NCBI RefSeq assembly: GCF_010365055.1 | Contig: NZ_JAAFHA010000012.1 | Location: forward strand, 1-64,000 | Length of the DNA: 64,000 bases | Reading direction: 5' to 3' | Source of the DNA: Rhodoferax sp. | GTDB taxonomy: Bacteria > Pseudomonadota > Gammaproteobacteria > Burkholderiales > Burkholderiaceae_C | Shown: positions 22,584 to 32,780 of the stretch, piece by piece | Layout: each line of letters opens with the position of its first letter | How positions within the stretch are numbered: the stretch's first letter is position 1 | Notes under the pieces: model-generated | Databases searched by the model: none | The model's input: the letters and a program-made list of their open reading frames with translations, nothing else | What the model was told of the DNA's origin: nothing | Made by a program: the position numbers and the translations under genes

Positions 22584-23102
22584 ATAATGGGTGAACTCAA
22601 TATAGGTATTTACCCGACACCGGGGGTAGCACGTTCGCCTTTGAAGGCCGGGGAGAAGCTGCAATACGGCGTCGATGAACAACTGCAAAATATCGCAAAT
22701 GACAGCGCATTGGTGAAGTCATTCTTTCGACATCCTTCAGTCTCCTATATTTCTGACTTATGAGTAACTGGAGCCCAGTTTAAAGCTTAGGCATTAGAGT
22801 CTGGGGCGCGACAAATTCGTTATCAATGCCCGCTTTTGGTCGGTAGCAACACGGTAGTTCCCCATCCAGACTACAACGCTCAGAGGCCGACGTTTTGCAT
22901 GCTTGATTTGATCAAATGAGGATGGACAAGCCCATGCCGATGGTGAATATCCGGCACATAGGTTTGAGAGTCAATAAGCGAGGCCGCTTTAGACAACTGG
23001 ACGTGGCGCGTCGCGAATGCCCCGGTATGGCCGGAGTGACTTTTAGTAATTTTCTTGCATAAGCCATCGCACTGCTGCCTCGCATCAGTGCGATCAGCGT
23101 GG

Positions 23103-24269
23103 TTAAGCTGCGATCTTGCGCATTTCCACGATGAGATCGGACTTGCTCTCGAATCCAATCCCTGGAAGCGCTGGCAGGGTCAGATAGCCATTCTCCACCT
23201 TGGCCCCGTCCGGGAAGCCACCGTAGGGTTGGAACAAATCCGGATACGACTCATTGCCACCGAGTCCCAGCCCGGCAGCGATGTTCAGGGACATCTGATG
23301 CCCACCGTGCGGGATGCAGCGGCTGGCCAACCAGCCGTGCTCCTTGAGCATGTCCAGTGTGCGAAGGTATTCCACCAGGCCGTAACTCAGGGCACAGTCA
23401 AACTGTAGCCAGTCGCGGTCCGGGCGCATGCCACCGTAGCGGATCAGGTTGCGGGCGTCCTGCATGGAAAACAGGTTTTCGCCAGTGGCCATTGGATTCT
23501 TGTAATAGTTGCGCAGTGTGGCTTGCAACTCGAAGTCCAGCGGATCGCCCGGCTCTTCGTACCAGAACAGGTCGTACTGGGACAGTGCCTTGGCGTACTG
23601 GATCGCGGTATCCAGATCGAAGCGGCCATTGGCATCGACGGCCAGCTTCTGGCCATCCTGCAGCACGCTGAGGATGGAGTCGATGCGGCGCAGGTCTTCG
23701 TCCAGGGATGCGCCGCCAATCTTCTTCTTGACCACGGTGTAGCCGCGGTCAATGTAACTGCGCATCTCGTCCTTGAGCTTGTTGTGGTCCTGGCCGGGGT
23801 AGTAATAACCGCCCGCCGCGTAGACAAAGATTTTTTGGTTGGCCTGGCCGTTGCCGTAGCGCTCTGCCAGCAACTGGAATAGAGGCTTTCCCTCGATCTT
23901 TGCGACAGCGTCCCAGATCGCCATGTCGATGGTGCCAATGGCCACCGAGCGCTCTCCGTGCCCACCGGGTTTCTCGTTGGTGAACATGCAGTTCCATATC
24001 TTGTGGGGATCGAGGTTGTTGCCAGAGTCATTCATCAGGCTTTCTGGATTGGCTTCCAAAATACGGGGGATAAAGCGTTCGCGCATCAAGGTGCCCTGAC
24101 CATAACGGCCATTGGAATTAAAGCCATAGCCAATGACGGGCTTACCATCGCGGATCACATCGGTAATGACGGCCACGACGCTGAGCGTCATCTTGCTAAA
24201 GTCGATGTAGGCGTTGCGGATGGGCGAACTGATCGGTAAAGTCTTCTCGCGAATTTCAACTATTTTCAT
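23103..24269 (-). CDS. tarD: Enolase-superfamily dehydratase, D-tartrate dehydratase-like
   Basis: VVKKKIGG, VDANGRFDLDTAI, WYEEPGDPLDF, HGGHQMSLNIAAGLGLGGNESYPDLFQPYGGF. Confidence 0.75.
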   Translation of the reverse strand: MKIVEIREKTLPISSPIRNAYIDFSKMTLSVVAVITDVIRDGKPVIGYGFNSNGRYGQGTLMRERFIPRILEANPESLMNDSGNNLDPHKIWNCMFTNEKPGGHGERSVAIGTIDMAIWDAVAKIEGKPLFQLLAERYGNGQANQKIFVYAAGGYYYPGQDHNKLKDEMRSYIDRGYTVVKKKIGGASLDEDLRRIDSILSVLQDGQKLAVDANGRFDLDTAIQYAKALSQYDLFWYEEPGDPLDFELQATLRNYYKNPMATGENLFSMQDARNLIRYGGMRPDRDWLQFDCALSYGLVEYLRTLDMLKEHGWLASRCIPHGGHQMSLNIAAGLGLGGNESYPDLFQPYGGFPDGAKVENGYLTLPALPGIGFESKSDLIVEMRKIAA

Positions 24270-24381
24270 TGAGGCGTCTCCGGTAAGGTTGGAAGTGGAC
24301 AATTAAGCTTCTGGAGCGTGAGAATAAGTTCTGCATCCCTTTTTGTGTTTCAGCACCACCTAACTTCATTCTTAAGTTATT

Positions 24382-25278
24382 TTGAAAACTGCCAGCTTTT
24401 CGGAACTCGAATTCTTTGTGCTGCTGATACGCCATGGCAGCCTTTCTGCTGCGGCAAGGGCCTTGGACATCAGCCCGCCAGCGGCCACCATGCGGCTCGC
24501 CGCCATGGAAAAGCGATTGGGCGTGCGGCTGGTGAACCGTAGTACCCGCAAGATCAGCATGACCAGCGAGGGGGAGACCTACCTGCAACATGCAACGCGT
24601 TTGGTGGCCGAGTTGGAGGCCCTCGATGAGATTGTTTTGGGAGGTGGTCAGGCACCCCGTGGACTGCTGCGCGTCAACGCGTCGCTGGGATTTGGTCGCA
24701 CGGTCATTGCGCCTCTGGCGTCTACGTTTACAGCCCGCCACCCCGAGGTCGAAGTTCAGCTGGAGGTCACAGATCGCCCGATTGATCTGATTGACAAGGG
24801 ATTTGATCTGGCCATTCGCTTTGGAGAACTGCCGGATAACAGGATCAATGCCAGGCGCATCATGTCCAACCGAAGGTTCATGTGTGCGTCACCGGCATAT
24901 CTCGAAAAGCACGGTGTACCAACCACCTTGAATGACCTCTCCAGCCATCGGTGCATTGTCCATCGTCAGAACGATGATGCCTATGGTGTTTGGCGCTTTC
25001 TGATCGATGGGCGCACCGAGATTGTGAAGGTACATGGCGCAATGTCCAGCAACGATGGAGACATTGTGTTGGGCTGGGCGCTTGATGGACAGGGAATTGT
25101 GATCCGCTCCGAATGGGATTTGGCCAAGTACCTGGAGAGTGGACGACTACGGCGTGTGCTTCGTGAGTTTGCGCTGCCCAGCGCCGACCTGTACGTCTAT
25201 TACCCAAGCAAACAGAATTTGGCGGCACGATCCAGAGCTTTCATCAATTATTTGGTGAAGCAACTGGCGACTGATTGA
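24382..25278 (+). CDS. LysR-family transcriptional regulator
   Basis: N-terminal HTH and substrate-binding domain; divergent from tarD-like gene. Confidence 0.9.
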   Translation: MKTASFSELEFFVLLIRHGSLSAAARALDISPPAATMRLAAMEKRLGVRLVNRSTRKISMTSEGETYLQHATRLVAELEALDEIVLGGGQAPRGLLRVNASLGFGRTVIAPLASTFTARHPEVEVQLEVTDRPIDLIDKGFDLAIRFGELPDNRINARRIMSNRRFMCASPAYLEKHGVPTTLNDLSSHRCIVHRQNDDAYGVWRFLIDGRTEIVKVHGAMSSNDGDIVLGWALDGQGIVIRSEWDLAKYLESGRLRRVLREFALPSADLYVYYPSKQNLAARSRAFINYLVKQLATD

Positions 25279-25307
25279 AAGATCGACTGGATTTGGCTCT
25301 TTTGGTT

Positions 25308-25338
25308 CCACACCGGGCACTCGCAGTGCCCGGTGTGG
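25308..25338 (+). terminator. Strong hairpin downstream of LysR gene
   Basis: CCACACCGGGCACT-CGC-AGTGCCCGGTGTGG, 14-bp perfect stem, weak T-tract. Confidence 0.6.
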
Positions 25339-25455
25339 TCTGTTCCATGGATACGGGTTGATGGCTCGGACGGCAACAACCATATCACTCAGAATAGATC
25401 GGCAAACGTATTGAGCAATTATGGATTTTTTGCGGGTACAGCCTGCGAGACGGGT

Positions 25456-26346
25456 TCATTTTTGCGCTAGTCGTCGTGCCAGAAAGTCCACGAAAGTCTT
25501 CACTTTTGCAGACAGGTGCCTCCTGATCGGATACACGGCGTAAATGTCTGCAGGTGGGAGTTGCCAATCCGTCAGTACCTGCACCAATTGGCCCTTTTCA
25601 ACGCTAGGGGCAGCATGCCACTCGGAACGCAAAAGGATTCCCAAGCCTGCCAACGCCCATGCAAAAGCTACTTCACCATCATTGGTGCTCACGATGCCAC
25701 GGACCTTGACCGTTTCTTGTGAAGAACCCATGTGCATGTGCCAAGTGCCGAAGGCCGCTTCGTCCTGGCGGATCACGATGCAGCGATGGAGTTGCAGATC
25801 GCGCGGGGCCTTCGGGATTCCAAAACGTTTCAGGTAGGACGGTGCGGCATAGAGAAAGCGTTGATTGTCTGCCAGTTTTCTGGCCGTGATGCGGGCGTCC
25901 GGCAACTCTCCAAACCGTATGCAGACGTCGTAGCCATCATCGATCAAGTTTACAGGCCGGTCGCTCAGGTGTAATTGCACTTCCACATCGGGGTACTGTT
26001 CTACGAACGCTTGAATTGCCGGGCCAATGTATTGGCGGCCGAAACCGAAAGTCGCATTGACTCGAAGCAATCCGCGCGGGTCTTCACTGCCACCTGCAAC
26101 CAAACGCTCCAGGTCCTCGATGTCGTCGAGAATTCGTTTCCCTTCCGCCAGATACAGTTCTCCTTCCTGCGTGACAGACATGCGCCGCGTGGTGCGATTG
26201 ATCAGGCGAATGCCTAGGCGTCGTTCGATGGAGGCCAGTCGGCGCGTCACGGATGAGGGTGTAACACCCATCTCCCGTGCCGTTGTAGCCATGTTTCCCT
26301 GTTGAACCAGAAGTGCAAAGAAAGCCAGATCCGAAATAGAGTTCAT
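25456..26346 (-). CDS. LysR-family transcriptional regulator
   Basis: HTH (GNMATTAREMGVTPSSVTRRLASIERRLGIRLINRTTRR); divergent from leuC-like gene. Confidence 0.9.
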   Translation of the reverse strand: MNSISDLAFFALLVQQGNMATTAREMGVTPSSVTRRLASIERRLGIRLINRTTRRMSVTQEGELYLAEGKRILDDIEDLERLVAGGSEDPRGLLRVNATFGFGRQYIGPAIQAFVEQYPDVEVQLHLSDRPVNLIDDGYDVCIRFGELPDARITARKLADNQRFLYAAPSYLKRFGIPKAPRDLQLHRCIVIRQDEAAFGTWHMHMGSSQETVKVRGIVSTNDGEVAFAWALAGLGILLRSEWHAAPSVEKGQLVQVLTDWQLPPADIYAVYPIRRHLSAKVKTFVDFLARRLAQK

Positions 26347-26360
26347 TGTTGCGTTGAATG

Positions 26361-26388
26361 CAATACTTAATTGACTATGTAGGTATTG
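26361..26388. promoter_or_regulatory. Dyad in LysR/leuCD-like divergent promoter region
   Basis: CAATAC-N16-GTATTG between divergent genes. Confidence 0.35.
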
Positions 26389-26470
26389 TAGATTTTAATC
26401 AAATTATTAGACTTCCTTCATTGACCGAAGCCAAGACTTGGCTCTCAGGTTCAATCCATAAAGGAGTCGA

Positions 26471-27886
26471 ATGGCAGCGCGCACCCTCTATCAGAAGTTG
26501 GTTGATTCGCACACAGTGGCCAGGCTCGACGAACAAAACGTCCTGCTCTACGCCGATCTGCACATCATGAATGAATACACCAGCCCGCAGGCTTTTGCGG
26601 GCCTGGCAAAGTTTGGACGTAAGACAGCACAATCCGGACAAAACGTGGCGGTGGTCGATCACATCATTCCGACCCATCCTGTCAAGTTCCGCATCATCGA
26701 GGAGCCGGCCTCGGCCTTGCAGGCCAGCAACCTCAAGAGCAATTGCGAATTGCATGGAATTCCTCTGTTTGATACCAACGACAGGTTTCAGGGTATCGAG
26801 CATGTGATTGCTCCGGAGCTCGGCATGGTTCGCCCCGGCATGGTCATCCTCTGTGGCGACAGCCATACCACGACCTACGGGGCACTGGGCGCACTCGGCT
26901 TTGGCATCGGAACCTCCGAGGTCGAACATGTGCTGGCCACCCAGACCCTGGTCTACAGGCTGGCCAAGAATATGCGAATTCGCGTTGATGGCGTTTTGCC
27001 CCCCGGCACCACTGCGAAAGACTTGATCCTAATGATCATTCGTCAAATAGGTGCGCAAGGGGCACGCGGCTATGCGGTTGAATTCTGCGGAGAGGCCATC
27101 GACACAATGTCGGTGGAAGCGCGGATGACCTTGTGCAACATGACGGTCGAGGCGGGTGCACGCGGCGCGCTCATCGCACCAGACCAGACCACGATTGATT
27201 ACATCCGGGAGCACTGTAAAGACATCAGGGGAAAAGTCTGGGATCAAGCGCTGACTTTTTGGGCCAGTCTGCGTAGTGAAGCCGATGCTCGCTATGACGT
27301 CGAACTTGAATTCAACGCTGATGAGGTGGCGCCGTATGTCACGTGGGGAACCAGCCCTGATCAAGGCATTTCCATTGGTGACCTCGTGCCCACCGCAGAA
27401 TCCTTTGCGCCAGGCCCGCAGCGCGACATGACTGCGCGGGCACTCGCTTACACGCGTTTGAATGGTGGCGAAGCCCTAGAAGGGTTACCCATACAGCGCG
27501 TATTCATCGGTTCATGTACCAATGCCCGCATTGAGGATCTTCGCGCCGTAGCTGCGGTTGTGAAAGGGCGTCGCGTTGCCTCCGGGTTGCGCGCCATGAT
27601 TGTTCCAGGTTCCGGTGAAGTCAGAAGATGCGCTGAAGAAGAAGGCCTTGCGGCATTGTTTGTCGCGGCTGGGTTTGAATGGAGACAGCCGGGTTGTTCC
27701 ATGTGTTTGGCCATGAATGACGACGTTCTGGCGCCCGGAGAGCGATGCGCCTCGACCACCAATCGCAATTTCGAAGGTCGCCAGGGGCGTGATGCGATCA
27801 CGCACCTGATGAGTCCGGCCATGGCTGCCGCTGCGGCTGTCACCGGCGTCATTACCGATGTTCGCAAGCTGGAACTCAACGCATGA
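26471..27886 (+). CDS. Aconitase/3-isopropylmalate dehydratase large-subunit family protein
   Basis: VVDHIIPTHP, CGDSHTTTYGALGALGFGIGTSEVEHVLATQ, FIGSCTNARIEDLRA, GCSMCLAMNDD (4Fe-4S Cys ligands). Confidence 0.92.
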   Translation: MAARTLYQKLVDSHTVARLDEQNVLLYADLHIMNEYTSPQAFAGLAKFGRKTAQSGQNVAVVDHIIPTHPVKFRIIEEPASALQASNLKSNCELHGIPLFDTNDRFQGIEHVIAPELGMVRPGMVILCGDSHTTTYGALGALGFGIGTSEVEHVLATQTLVYRLAKNMRIRVDGVLPPGTTAKDLILMIIRQIGAQGARGYAVEFCGEAIDTMSVEARMTLCNMTVEAGARGALIAPDQTTIDYIREHCKDIRGKVWDQALTFWASLRSEADARYDVELEFNADEVAPYVTWGTSPDQGISIGDLVPTAESFAPGPQRDMTARALAYTRLNGGEALEGLPIQRVFIGSCTNARIEDLRAVAAVVKGRRVASGLRAMIVPGSGEVRRCAEEEGLAALFVAAGFEWRQPGCSMCLAMNDDVLAPGERCASTTNRNFEGRQGRDAITHLMSPAMAAAAAVTGVITDVRKLELNA

Positions 27887-28521
27887 ACAATCAAACCCGC
27901 ATCAAAGGCAAAGCCGCACCCATTCCCGTTGCCAATCTCGACACCGACCAGATCATCCCCAAGCAGTTTCTGCGTCGCATCGACAAGGCGGGATTGGCCG
28001 AAGGCCTCCTTTTTGACATGCGCTTCGATGCCACGGGTCAGATACGCCCCGAATTTGTTCTTAATCAAGCGGACTATGCCGATGCCTGTGTTTTGGTTGC
28101 TGGTCCCAATTTTGGATGCGGTTCCAGCCGTGAGCATGCAGTCTGGAGTTTGCAGCAGTATGGAATCAAGGCGGTCATTGCACCGAGTTTCGGGGAGATC
28201 TTTTACTCGAATGCGATGAATAACGGTCTATTGCTGGTGCAGATCAGTGAAGCCGAAACGCAGCTGATTCTCAAGGATTCTGCCAGACCGGAAACTGCCG
28301 CGATAGACATTGATCTTGAAACGATGTCTGTACGAAGCAAAAACTGTAAAGCGCGCTTTTCTCTCTCGGAACGCCACCGCCGCATGTTTCTTGAAGGCAT
28401 GGACATGGTTGGCGCGACCTTGGCAATGCAATCCGATATTGATTCTTTTGCTGCGGACCATTGGCAACAGCACCCCTGGCTGAAAGATGTCGCAGCCAAG
28501 ACCCACCAACAACTGGCTTGA
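27883..28521 (+). CDS. 3-isopropylmalate dehydratase small-subunit family protein
   Basis: NLDTDQIIPKQFLRRID, GPNFGCGSSREHAVWSLQQYGIKAVIAPSFGEIFYSNAMNNGLL. Confidence 0.92.
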   Translation: MNNQTRIKGKAAPIPVANLDTDQIIPKQFLRRIDKAGLAEGLLFDMRFDATGQIRPEFVLNQADYADACVLVAGPNFGCGSSREHAVWSLQQYGIKAVIAPSFGEIFYSNAMNNGLLLVQISEAETQLILKDSARPETAAIDIDLETMSVRSKNCKARFSLSERHRRMFLEGMDMVGATLAMQSDIDSFAADHWQQHPWLKDVAAKTHQQLA

Positions 28522-28571
28522 CAGGTCAAGTCAGTCCGTTCCATCAACGAATTCAAACCACTGAGACCACC

Positions 28572-29660
28572 ATGAAAACTTATTCAATTGCAACTATCCC
28601 CGGTGACGGCATCGGCAAAGAAGTGGTGCCGGCAGGGCAGCAGGTGCTCGCCGCATTGGCATCTTCAAGCAACACCTTCAAGTTCGAATTTGAGAATTTT
28701 GACTGGGGCGGCGACTACTACCGTGCGCACGGCGTGATGATGCCCGCCGATGGCCTCGATGCCTTGCGCAACAAGGATGCCATTTTGTTCGGATCGGCAG
28801 GCGACCCGGATATTCCGGACCACATCACGCTGTGGGGCCTGCGACTAAAAATTTGCCAAGGTTTTGATCAGTATGCCAACGTTCGTCCTACCCGAATCCT
28901 GCCCGGCATTGATGGGCCGCTTAAGCGGTGCAAGATCGAAGACCTGGACTGGGTCATCGTGCGCGAAAACTCCGAAGGCGAATACTCAGGCGTGGGTGGA
29001 CGCGTACACCAAGGTCAGCCGATCGAGGCGGCCACCGATGTGTCGATGATGACCCGTGCAGGTGTTGAACGCATCATGCGTTTTGCATTCAAGCTGGCCC
29101 AATCGCGCCCTCGAAAACTCCTGACTGTCGTCACCAAGAGCAACGCGCAGCGCCATGCCATGGTGATGTGGGATGAGATTGCCGTGCAGATCTCCAAGGA
29201 GTTCCCCGATGTGAAGTGGGACAAGGAACTGGTCGATGCCGCCACGGCGCGCATGGTGAACCGCCCGGCAACGCTCGACACCATTGTGGCCACCAACCTG
29301 CATGCCGATATCCTGAGTGATTTGGCGGCCGCACTGGCCGGCAGCCTGGGCATTGCACCCACCGGCAATATCGACCCGGAGCGCCGCTACCCCAGCATGT
29401 TCGAACCCATTCATGGCTCGGCCTTCGACATCATGGGCAAGGGGCTGGCCAACCCGGTAGGCACGTTTTGGAGCTGCGTGATGCTGCTAGAACACCTGGG
29501 CGAGATAGAGGCAGCCAAACGCCTGATGCTCGCCATCGAACAGGTTACGGCAAATACCGCATTACACACGGGTGATCTTGGTGGCAAGGCTACGACCGCG
29601 CAGGTCACTCAAGCTGTATGCGACCTGCTGGTGTCCCGCGCAACGTCCCTTACAACCTAA
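28572..29660 (+). CDS. Tartrate dehydrogenase/D-malate dehydrogenase (decarboxylating)-like isocitrate/isopropylmalate dehydrogenase family protein
   Basis: IPGDGIGKEVVPAG, WVIVRENSEGEYSGVGGRVHQG, SMFEPIHGSAFDIMGKGLANP. Confidence 0.85.
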   Translation: MKTYSIATIPGDGIGKEVVPAGQQVLAALASSSNTFKFEFENFDWGGDYYRAHGVMMPADGLDALRNKDAILFGSAGDPDIPDHITLWGLRLKICQGFDQYANVRPTRILPGIDGPLKRCKIEDLDWVIVRENSEGEYSGVGGRVHQGQPIEAATDVSMMTRAGVERIMRFAFKLAQSRPRKLLTVVTKSNAQRHAMVMWDEIAVQISKEFPDVKWDKELVDAATARMVNRPATLDTIVATNLHADILSDLAAALAGSLGIAPTGNIDPERRYPSMFEPIHGSAFDIMGKGLANPVGTFWSCVMLLEHLGEIEAAKRLMLAIEQVTANTALHTGDLGGKATTAQVTQAVCDLLVSRATSLTT

Positions 29661-29760
29661 AAGGAGATTGAACAACAAAACCCATATGACCATTCGCCAA
29701 GTGCCGTCCAGGCACACATTTCCCTCTTGACTTGAACTATTAATACGACTGGAGACAAAA

Positions 29761-30741
29761 ATGCATTCTATGAACATCCGCCGACTGATTTCAACTGCCG
29801 TGATCGGCTGCACCCTGGTTGGTGGCCTGGCAGGCGTCAATACCGCCTTGGCCCAAACCTACCCCAGCAAATCAATCAACTACATCCTTCCCTTCAACGC
29901 GGGTGGAGAGTCAGATATTTCGGCACGTTTCCAGCAGTCGGTATTCAAGAAGATTGCGGGCGTCGACGCGGTCATCCAGTACATGGATGGTGCAGGAGGC
30001 GCACAGGCGTGGGCGCAACTCAATTCCATGCCGGGGGACGGCTACACCATCATGGGCATCAACCTGCCGCATACCGTGCTGCAGCCGATGCAAAAGGATG
30101 TCGGCTACAAAACTGACGACCTGACACCGGCGTATTACTTTCATTACACGCCTGATGCCATTTTTGTGAGAAATGACAGCCCGTACAAGACACTGAAAGA
30201 TTTGATTGACTATGCCAAAAAATCACCGGGCATGGTGACCTTCAGCGGTTCTGGTTCCAACTCCTCGAACAATCTGGCGCAGGTGCGGTTTGATGAACTG
30301 GCCGGCATCAAGACTACTTACATCCCATTTAGCGGTACAGGCCCTGCTGTAACGGCCATTCTGGGCAACCAGACGGTCGCCGGTTTCAACTATGCGCCGT
30401 CCGGCATCAGCCACGCGGACAAAATGCATATGCTGGCGGTTGCATCGGAAAAGCGCATGCCGGCTTTTCCCAATGTTCCCACTTTCAAAGAACTCGGGTT
30501 TGACCTGGTAGGCGGTGCCTATCGGGGTCTATCGGTACCCAAATCGACCCCCGAGGCCATTCGTCAGAAGGTGTCGGACATCATTGGCGGGATCAACGCC
30601 GACCCGACGTTCAGAAAGAAAATGGAAGACACGGGCTTTGTCTTGACCGATATTACTTACAAGGACATGCCGAAGTTCATGGCGGAAAAGAAGCTTGAGT
30701 ACGCCGCGTCAGCCGAAAAGCTCGGCATCAAAAAGCGCTGA
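29761..30741 (+). CDS. Tripartite tricarboxylate transporter substrate-binding protein (TctC/Bug)
   Basis: Signal peptide, YPSKSINYILPFNAGGESDISAR, QMD/ADP-type Bug fold features. Confidence 0.88.
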   Translation: MHSMNIRRLISTAVIGCTLVGGLAGVNTALAQTYPSKSINYILPFNAGGESDISARFQQSVFKKIAGVDAVIQYMDGAGGAQAWAQLNSMPGDGYTIMGINLPHTVLQPMQKDVGYKTDDLTPAYYFHYTPDAIFVRNDSPYKTLKDLIDYAKKSPGMVTFSGSGSNSSNNLAQVRFDELAGIKTTYIPFSGTGPAVTAILGNQTVAGFNYAPSGISHADKMHMLAVASEKRMPAFPNVPTFKELGFDLVGGAYRGLSVPKSTPEAIRQKVSDIIGGINADPTFRKKMEDTGFVLTDITYKDMPKFMAEKKLEYAASAEKLGIKKR

Positions 30742-30759
30742 TAGACAACAGAGACCGCA

Positions 30760-32769
30760 ATGGAGATTCTTCATTACCTGGTTGACGCCCTGACGCCTTT
30801 TAACCTGCTGCTCGCGGTGGTTGGGGTGACTCTGGGAACGATCATTGGCGCTCTGCCGGGCTTGTCGGCGACCATGGCGGTGGCTATTCTGGTGCCATTC
30901 ACGTTTTCCATGGCGCCTGCATCAGGGCTGATTGCCCTTGGTGCCATTTACACAGGCGCCATTTACGGTGGGGCCTTTGCAGCCATTCTTGTCAATACAC
31001 CCGGAACCCCGTCGTCCATTGCCACAACCTTCGATGGCTATCCCATGGCGAAACGGGGTGACGGTGGATTGGCGATCACCCTGGCGACGCTGGCCTCCGT
31101 TTTCGGAGGTCTGGTCGGGGCTATTACCCTGATGGTGCTGGCACCACCCCTGGCCAATGTGGCGCTGCACTTCGGGCCACCCGAGTATTTCTGGATGGCG
31201 ATATTCGGACTCACGCTGATTTCGGCACTGTCGGTGGGCAACACAGTCAAGGGATTGATGGGCGCGTGCCTCGGCCTGCTGATGTCAACGGTGGGTGTGG
31301 CTGTCGTCGGTGGCGACGTCCGCTACACGCTGCATACGCAAGCACTGCTGGGCGGCTTCGACGTGACGTCTGCCCTGATTGGCCTGTACTGCGTTCCCGT
31401 AGTCATAGATCTGGTGGCGACCAAGGCGCCTCACCTTTCTCTGGAGGAGGACACGCGGGGCTACCGGTTGCTTGAAGGGCTACGCATAGCCTGGACGAAC
31501 AAATTCAACCTGATCAGAAGTTCTGTCATCGGCACAGCGGTCGGGATTCTTCCTGGCGCAGGGGGATCCATCGCTGGACTGATCGCCTATTCTGAAGCAC
31601 GGCGCGCCTCGAAGCATCCCGAGCGATTCGGCAAAGGCGAACCCAATGGCGTGCTCGCCACGGAGTCATCGAACAACGCCACGGTCGGTGGTGGCTTCAT
31701 TCCGACGCTGGTGCTGGGCATTCCTGGCACCCCCCCCGACGCCATCATTTTGGGCGCGTTGCTGGTACAAGGAATCAAGATAGGCCCCAGTCTATTCAAT
31801 GAGCAAGGAAGTATTGTCTACACCTTCATGTTCGGCTTGCTCATTGCCACGGTTCTGATGCTGCCCATAGGTCTGTTTTTGGGCCGCTATGCCTACAAAA
31901 CGATCGTGCGCATTCCGAAGTCCATGCTGGTGCCCACGGTGGCCTTCCTGACTATCATTGGCAGCTTTGCGATTCACAGCAATGTGCATGACATGCAGAT
32001 GATGTTTGCTTTGGGCGTCGTTGCCTGGATCTTGCAGCGCTACGGCTTTGCGCCGTCGCCGATCGTGTTGGGCCTAGTGTTGGGACAGATTGCCGAGCAG
32101 GGTTTTGTACAGACTTACATGATAGGCAGTGCCACGAATTCGTTGGTCGGGATGTTCTTCGGGCGTCCAATCAGCATGGCCATTGTTGCAGTTGCAGCCC
32201 TGACCCTGTTCTACCCGCTGATCGTCGAGCTGCGAAGCCGTCGTCGCAAGATAAAGGTGGTTGAGGCCACCGATACTGTGGTGAAAACAGACGTGACGGT
32301 TCAGGCCAAATACCGGGATGTCTCTGCGGTTCTTTTTGGTGTCTTCTTCATCTTCATGGGCGTCATGGCCTACGTGCAGACGAACGACATGTCTGCCATG
32401 GGGTCGGTCTTTCCCAGTGCCGTTGCTGCGGCGTTGGTTTTGCTGTCAGCCATACTTATCGCGTTTCAGATAGGTCGCCAAAAAGCACCTAAAAGGGCAA
32501 ACATTCCTGAAGAGGTCAAAGAATCTGTTCCAAGACGTATTGCGATCATCGTTGCAATGGCGATGTGGACTCTGTTGCTGCCTTTTATTGGATTCTTTAC
32601 CACCAGCTTAGTTGCATTCCTTTTGCTCATGATGATCGCCACATTCGAGCGACTCAGTGCCCGGGCGATTGTCTTGCACCTTGTTGTTGCGGTGGCAATT
32701 GTTGGAGCATTCCAACTCTTGATGGATCAGGCCTTGGGATTGCGTATGCCCATGGGACTCTTCTACTAA
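30760..32769 (+). CDS. Fused TctA-TctB tripartite tricarboxylate transporter permease
   Basis: TctA signatures (GTIIGALPGLSATMAVAILVPFTF, GLPGAGGSIAGLIAYSEARRASKHP-type) plus C-terminal 4-TM TctB-like domain ending LLMDQALGLRMPMGLFY. Confidence 0.88.
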   Translation: MEILHYLVDALTPFNLLLAVVGVTLGTIIGALPGLSATMAVAILVPFTFSMAPASGLIALGAIYTGAIYGGAFAAILVNTPGTPSSIATTFDGYPMAKRGDGGLAITLATLASVFGGLVGAITLMVLAPPLANVALHFGPPEYFWMAIFGLTLISALSVGNTVKGLMGACLGLLMSTVGVAVVGGDVRYTLHTQALLGGFDVTSALIGLYCVPVVIDLVATKAPHLSLEEDTRGYRLLEGLRIAWTNKFNLIRSSVIGTAVGILPGAGGSIAGLIAYSEARRASKHPERFGKGEPNGVLATESSNNATVGGGFIPTLVLGIPGTPPDAIILGALLVQGIKIGPSLFNEQGSIVYTFMFGLLIATVLMLPIGLFLGRYAYKTIVRIPKSMLVPTVAFLTIIGSFAIHSNVHDMQMMFALGVVAWILQRYGFAPSPIVLGLVLGQIAEQGFVQTYMIGSATNSLVGMFFGRPISMAIVAVAALTLFYPLIVELRSRRRKIKVVEATDTVVKTDVTVQAKYRDVSAVLFGVFFIFMGVMAYVQTNDMSAMGSVFPSAVAAALVLLSAILIAFQIGRQKAPKRANIPEEVKESVPRRIAIIVAMAMWTLLLPFIGFFTTSLVAFLLLMMIATFERLSARAIVLHLVVAVAIVGAFQLLMDQALGLRMPMGLFY

Positions 32770-32780
32770 GGCTCGGGCGC

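Noticed and set aside
22545-22763. Small ORF MPDLFFSRMVIIQIMGELNIGIYPTPGVARSPLKAGEK as a leader peptide gene
   Set aside because: It spans the operator region and runs opposite to the operon it precedes; the similarity to the 38088 ORF is explained by shared regulatory DNA.
26471-29660. Leucine biosynthesis leuCDB operon
   Set aside because: Associated with a TctC/TctA-B transporter and LysR, no leuA, and the dehydrogenase resembles tartrate/D-malate dehydrogenase rather than LeuB; a catabolic role is more likely, though not proven.
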